Shown here one piece after another: positions 6,284-8,620 of a DNA stretch of 8,620 nucleotides (position 1 is the stretch's first letter; each line of letters begins with the position of its first letter). The notes below the pieces were generated by a model. That model saw only the letters and a list, made by a program, of their open reading frames with translations. It was not told where the DNA came from and did no database searches. The stretch comes from Anaerolineaceae bacterium (GTDB taxonomy: Bacteria; Chloroflexota; Anaerolineae; Anaerolineales; Anaerolineaceae). The stretch is taken from positions 2,160-10,779 of the forward strand of contig JAQTMA010000139.1 of assembly GCA_028714615.1 (NCBI GenBank), in the 5' to 3' direction. The position numbers and the translations under genes are program-made.

Positions 6284-7348
6284 TCAAGCTCTGAGATAGA
6301 TCGGGTTGCTGAAAATCCACCCGCGTCTCTGACCAAACGCCTGGAGATAGGCTTCCACGCGGTAAACACCCGGTTCGCTGGTGATGTGGGTAATGTTCTC
6401 CCGGTTCAGCCAGGTTTTCAGCACCCGACCATTTTTGACCAGGACTAACTCGGTTGGCCTGGGCAAATGAATTTGGATCGTAACTCCGCCCTTGGCCGGC
6501 ATCTCATCCCCCATCCACGCCTGACGGTCACGCCCTACAGCGGTAAAACGAAAACCACGTGTTGAAGCCGGCAAATCGTAGCCAACAAATGCATGCCCAT
6601 CCCGTAATGCCTGGTATATGGCACGCCGGTCACTCTCCAAATTGCCAGTGAGGGGTCCAGGCAGGTACACGTGGGTATTGATGGCGCTGAAGTGAAATCT
6701 GTATGGGAATAATGTCCTGCGAAGCGGACCAAGGTGCTTGGGCAGTGCATGCGCGTCCGACCCGCCGATAGCTACCCAGCGCTTGCTGTCCTGGGTTAGC
6801 TCATCCCATTTCTGTAAAGTCTCGGGCAAGGGTGCGTGGGCAATGTATTGTGGATTGAACGCATAGAAGATGGCCTCCGGCAAGCTCTTGATGACGGTTT
6901 TTAGCTCACTAAATCCGTTCCAGAGTTCAATCCCGTTGAAACCCCGCACTTCCCAATTTACCCAGGAGATATCCGCTTCACCGAATGCAGGCAGCGCCAC
7001 ATCAAACGGATGGGCGATAAACGCCAATGCGTTTTTCAAGCGTACCTGGTCAAGAAGGCGTTGTGGATCGGGGGCATAAGGAGATAATTCGGCGTCAGCG
7101 CCAAACACCAGCAAGTGGTTTTTCTGCGGGTCCCGCGCCTGATCATGGATCTCCTCACCTACCAGCATGAGGACGCGCTTGCCCCCTTCCTGGTAGTATC
7201 CTTCAGGGCCGTTCACCCAGACGTTATGATCCGTCACGATGATCGCATCCAACCCGGTTTTCATGGCCGCGCGGGCGATATCAGCATGGCTTCCATGACC
7301 ATCTGAATAGGTGGTGTGCATGTGCAGATTGACGACGATTTCGTGCAT
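6284..7348 (-). CDS. PHP-domain metal-dependent hydrolase, CehA/McbA-like
   Basis: A 354-residue protein with an N-terminal polymerase-and-histidinol-phosphatase (PHP) domain. The metal-ligand motifs are intact: HMHTTYSDGH (9-18), TDHN (39-42), GEEIH (64-68), AHPFD (112-116) and GSDAH (196-200). Together they form the multi-metal site used for phosphoester or related hydrolysis. The region after ~270 is beta-rich (GGVTIQIHLP, then VYRVEAYL) and resembles the C-terminal portion common to CehA/McbA-type metallohydrolases; it ends with FSNPIYLRA, a typical ending for that group. There is no signal peptide, so it is probably cytoplasmic. ATG 7348 has an AGGCGAGA leader just upstream. The true substrate cannot be told; CehA and McbA are carbaryl hydrolases, but most relatives are uncharacterised. 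Confidence 0.9.
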   Translation of the reverse strand: MHEIVVNLHMHTTYSDGHGSHADIARAAMKTGLDAIIVTDHNVWVNGPEGYYQEGGKRVLMLVGEEIHDQARDPQKNHLLVFGADAELSPYAPDPQRLLDQVRLKNALAFIAHPFDVALPAFGEADISWVNWEVRGFNGIELWNGFSELKTVIKSLPEAIFYAFNPQYIAHAPLPETLQKWDELTQDSKRWVAIGGSDAHALPKHLGPLRRTLFPYRFHFSAINTHVYLPGPLTGNLESDRRAIYQALRDGHAFVGYDLPASTRGFRFTAVGRDRQAWMGDEMPAKGGVTIQIHLPRPTELVLVKNGRVLKTWLNRENITHITSEPGVYRVEAYLQAFGQRRGWIFSNPIYLRA

Positions 7349-7361
7349 TCTCGCCTGGTGG

Positions 7362-7391
7362 TTGACGATTCCGATTGTATAAAGGTATAAT
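7362..7391 (+). promoter_or_regulatory. Strong sigma-70-like promoter for secG
   Basis: TTGACG (7362-7367), 18 bp spacer, perfect TATAAT (7386-7391). Predicted start of transcription is near 7398, about 25 nt before the TTG start of secG. On the other strand a TACAAT (7379-7374) overlaps this element and could be the -10 of the divergent PHP gene, but its -35 (TAACCA, 3 of 6) is weak. Confidence 0.65.
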
Positions 7392-7422
7392 CCGCTTGGT
7401 TATCTATTCGAGGAGGAAGATC

Positions 7423-7647
7423 TTGGTTACTTACTTCGACATCGCGTTGATTATAACTTCAATCGCCTTGATCGCCAGCGTCATCCTGCAGTCTAAGGGT
7501 GTTGGGTTAGGGGGCCTGACCGGGCAGGACACGGGTGGGGTGTTCACGGCTCGCCGAGGCATTGAGAAGACTTTATTCTGGATCACAATCGGATTGGCTT
7601 CTCTGTTTTTCATCCTGACCATTATCGCGGTGATATTAAGTAAATAA
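7423..7647 (+). CDS. secG: Preprotein translocase subunit SecG
   Basis: A 74-residue inner-membrane subunit that assists SecYE in protein export. It has two membrane helices (about residues 4-20 and 48-71) joined by the family's conserved loop: VILQSKGVGLGG, then GGVF and a basic stretch with ARRG. The start chosen is TTG 7423, because AGGAGG (7411-7416) sits exactly 6 nt upstream and the protein then has normal SecG length. An ATG in the same frame at 7375 would add 16 residues, but it lies upstream of the -10 box of the predicted promoter and so should not be in the transcript. The gene is followed by an intrinsic terminator and stands alone. Confidence 0.9.
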   Translation: MVTYFDIALIITSIALIASVILQSKGVGLGGLTGQDTGGVFTARRGIEKTLFWITIGLASLFFILTIIAVILSK

Positions 7648-7691
7648 CAGTAGGAATTATCCGAGGAACCAATCCGTAATCAGGGTTACCC

Positions 7692-7728
7692 GGGCGGCTC
7701 GCCATTCAAGTAGGGGAGACGCCCTTTT
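7692..7728 (+). terminator. Rho-independent terminator after secG
   Basis: A 12-position stem, 7692-7703 (GGGCGGCTCGCC) against 7713-7724 (GGGGAGACGCCC), has ten Watson-Crick pairs and two mismatches, a 9 nt loop, and TTTT at 7725-7728 directly after the stem. It ends only 12 nt before the next gene's ATG, so it might also act on that gene's leader. Confidence 0.6.
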
Positions 7729-7740
7729 GGTATTCTACCT

Positions 7741-8620
7741 ATGAAGAGACTCCGTTGGCAAATCGTTGTCATTCTACTGACAGGCATAGTGGTCGGTGTT
7801 TTACTCATCACCCAAAAAGCTCCGTCCACCCAAAATCCATTGACCGGCCCCGAGCCGGTGAGTGGCGGCGTATACTCGGAAGGCTTGATTGGTTCAATCC
7901 AACGCCTGAATCCCCTACTAGACCGGTACAACCAACCTGACAGAGACATCGACCGGCTCCTGTTTTCTGGTTTGGTGCGTTTCGATTCCCGCGGAGCTCC
8001 CCAAGCGGATCTGGCCGAATGGGGCGTCTCACAAGATGGGACGACGTATAACTTCCTGCTCAAAAAGGATGCGATCTGGCACGATGGCCAACCCATAACC
8101 AGCGACGATGTCGTCTTCACGTACAACCTATTAAAATCCCAGAGTCGCCTGGTTTCAGAGGATATGCAAGCTTTCTGGAAGGATGTCGAAATCAGGAAGC
8201 TGGACGAGCGCAATTTCCAGTTCCTGTTACCCGAGGCTTTCGCGCCATTTTTAGATTACCTGACGATCGGCATCTTGCCGCAACATTTACTCAGCACTCA
8301 GACCCTCGACCAGATGGTGGATGCCGATTTCAATCTGCGGCCGGTGGGGAGTGGACCGTACCGCTTTGACCACATGCTCATTGCCAATAACAAGGTCATT
8401 GGTGTGGCTTTGGCAAGCTTCGATAAATACTACGGGAGTAAACCGTTCATCCCACAGGTGATCTTCCGGTATTATCCGGATTCCCAGAGCGCATTCCAGG
8501 CTTACCAGGCGAACGAGATTCTAGGGATTAGCCAAATTACAGCAGACGTCCTCCCAAAAGTATTGGCGGACCCAAATTTGCTTACCTATACAAGCCGGCA
8601 ACCAGCCCTCACAATGGTGC
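7741..8620 (+). CDS. ABC-transporter solute-binding protein, family 5 (peptide/nickel type); 3' end outside window
   Basis: The frame is open from ATG 7741 to the window edge (293 codons). A KRLR start and one hydrophobic segment (about 8-23) give a signal anchor, followed by a TQKAPSTQNP linker and a periplasmic-binding-protein type II fold of the SBP_bac_5 family. Family marks are GSIQRLNPLL (51-60), LLFSGLVRFD (73-82), WHDG..ITSDDVVFTY (113-128) and RPVGSGPYRF (200-209). Such proteins capture oligopeptides or similar solutes for an ABC importer. Typical length is 500-600 residues, so about half is present; permease and ATPase genes may follow outside the window. There is no cysteine after the hydrophobic segment, so it is probably held by the uncleaved helix rather than as a lipoprotein. 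ATG 7741 is the first start after an in-frame TAG at 7711, and it has no Shine-Dalgarno sequence. Confidence 0.9.
   Translation, partial: MKRLRWQIVVILLTGIVVGVLLITQKAPSTQNPLTGPEPVSGGVYSEGLIGSIQRLNPLLDRYNQPDRDIDRLLFSGLVRFDSRGAPQADLAEWGVSQDGTTYNFLLKKDAIWHDGQPITSDDVVFTYNLLKSQSRLVSEDMQAFWKDVEIRKLDERNFQFLLPEAFAPFLDYLTIGILPQHLLSTQTLDQMVDADFNLRPVGSGPYRFDHMLIANNKVIGVALASFDKYYGSKPFIPQVIFRYYPDSQSAFQAYQANEILGISQITADVLPKVLADPNLLTYTSRQPALTMV

Noticed and set aside
7686..8213. A 175-codon minus-strand frame
   Set aside because: It is antisense to the solute-binding protein, whose family motifs are clear on the plus strand; its composition is that of a shadow frame.

Overview
This window looks like chromosomal DNA from a member of the Chloroflexota, most likely an Anaerolineae-type bacterium. 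That placement is inferred from moderate GC content, protein style and gene mix; no rRNA or other marker is present. Eight protein genes fill almost the whole window. Two run off its edges. No RNA gene, insertion sequence, CRISPR array or prophage gene was seen, and no stretch longer than 300 bases lacks a gene.

Left block (1-5363, minus strand, apparent operon read right to left): a YbaK-type Cys-tRNA(Pro) deacylase; an FhaA-like protein (DUF3662 plus FHA domain); a membrane-anchored FhaB-like FHA protein; S-methyl-5'-thioadenosine phosphorylase (mtnP); and a very long ORF joining a RodA/FtsW-type SEDS glycosyltransferase to a class B penicillin-binding-protein (PBP) domain in one polypeptide. 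The last four genes are tightly packed (ATGA overlap, 17 bp gap, GTGA overlap). The order FhaA, FhaB, X, RodA, PbpA matches the actinobacterial cell-wall/Ser-Thr-kinase cluster (fhaA-fhaB-pstP-rodA-pbpA-pknA-pknB), with mtnP where the phosphatase gene pstP normally lies and with rodA and pbpA fused.

The main observation is in the fusion protein. The SEDS half keeps its signature residues. The PBP half keeps the fold-level sequence of a PbpA-like protein but has lost all three transpeptidase motifs: the YPPGSTFK-type site reads YPPGTVLG, SxN reads GCP, and no KTG motif exists. It therefore looks like a glycan polymerase carrying its own catalytically dead PBP partner, perhaps kept as a built-in activator or scaffold.

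Centre (5364-5554): a 191 bp divergent intergenic region with two back-to-back sigma-70-like promoters. One drives the left operon and the other a plus-strand flavin-nucleotide-binding (PNPOx-like/NimA-like) protein at 5555-6208.

Right block: a minus-strand PHP/CehA-McbA-type metallohydrolase (6284-7348) convergent with the flavoprotein. A divergent promoter region follows, then secG (true start is a TTG at 7423), an intrinsic terminator, and the first 293 codons of a family 5 ABC-transporter solute-binding protein that leaves the window on the right. These right-hand genes look like independent housekeeping or transport units with no evident functional link to the wall operon.
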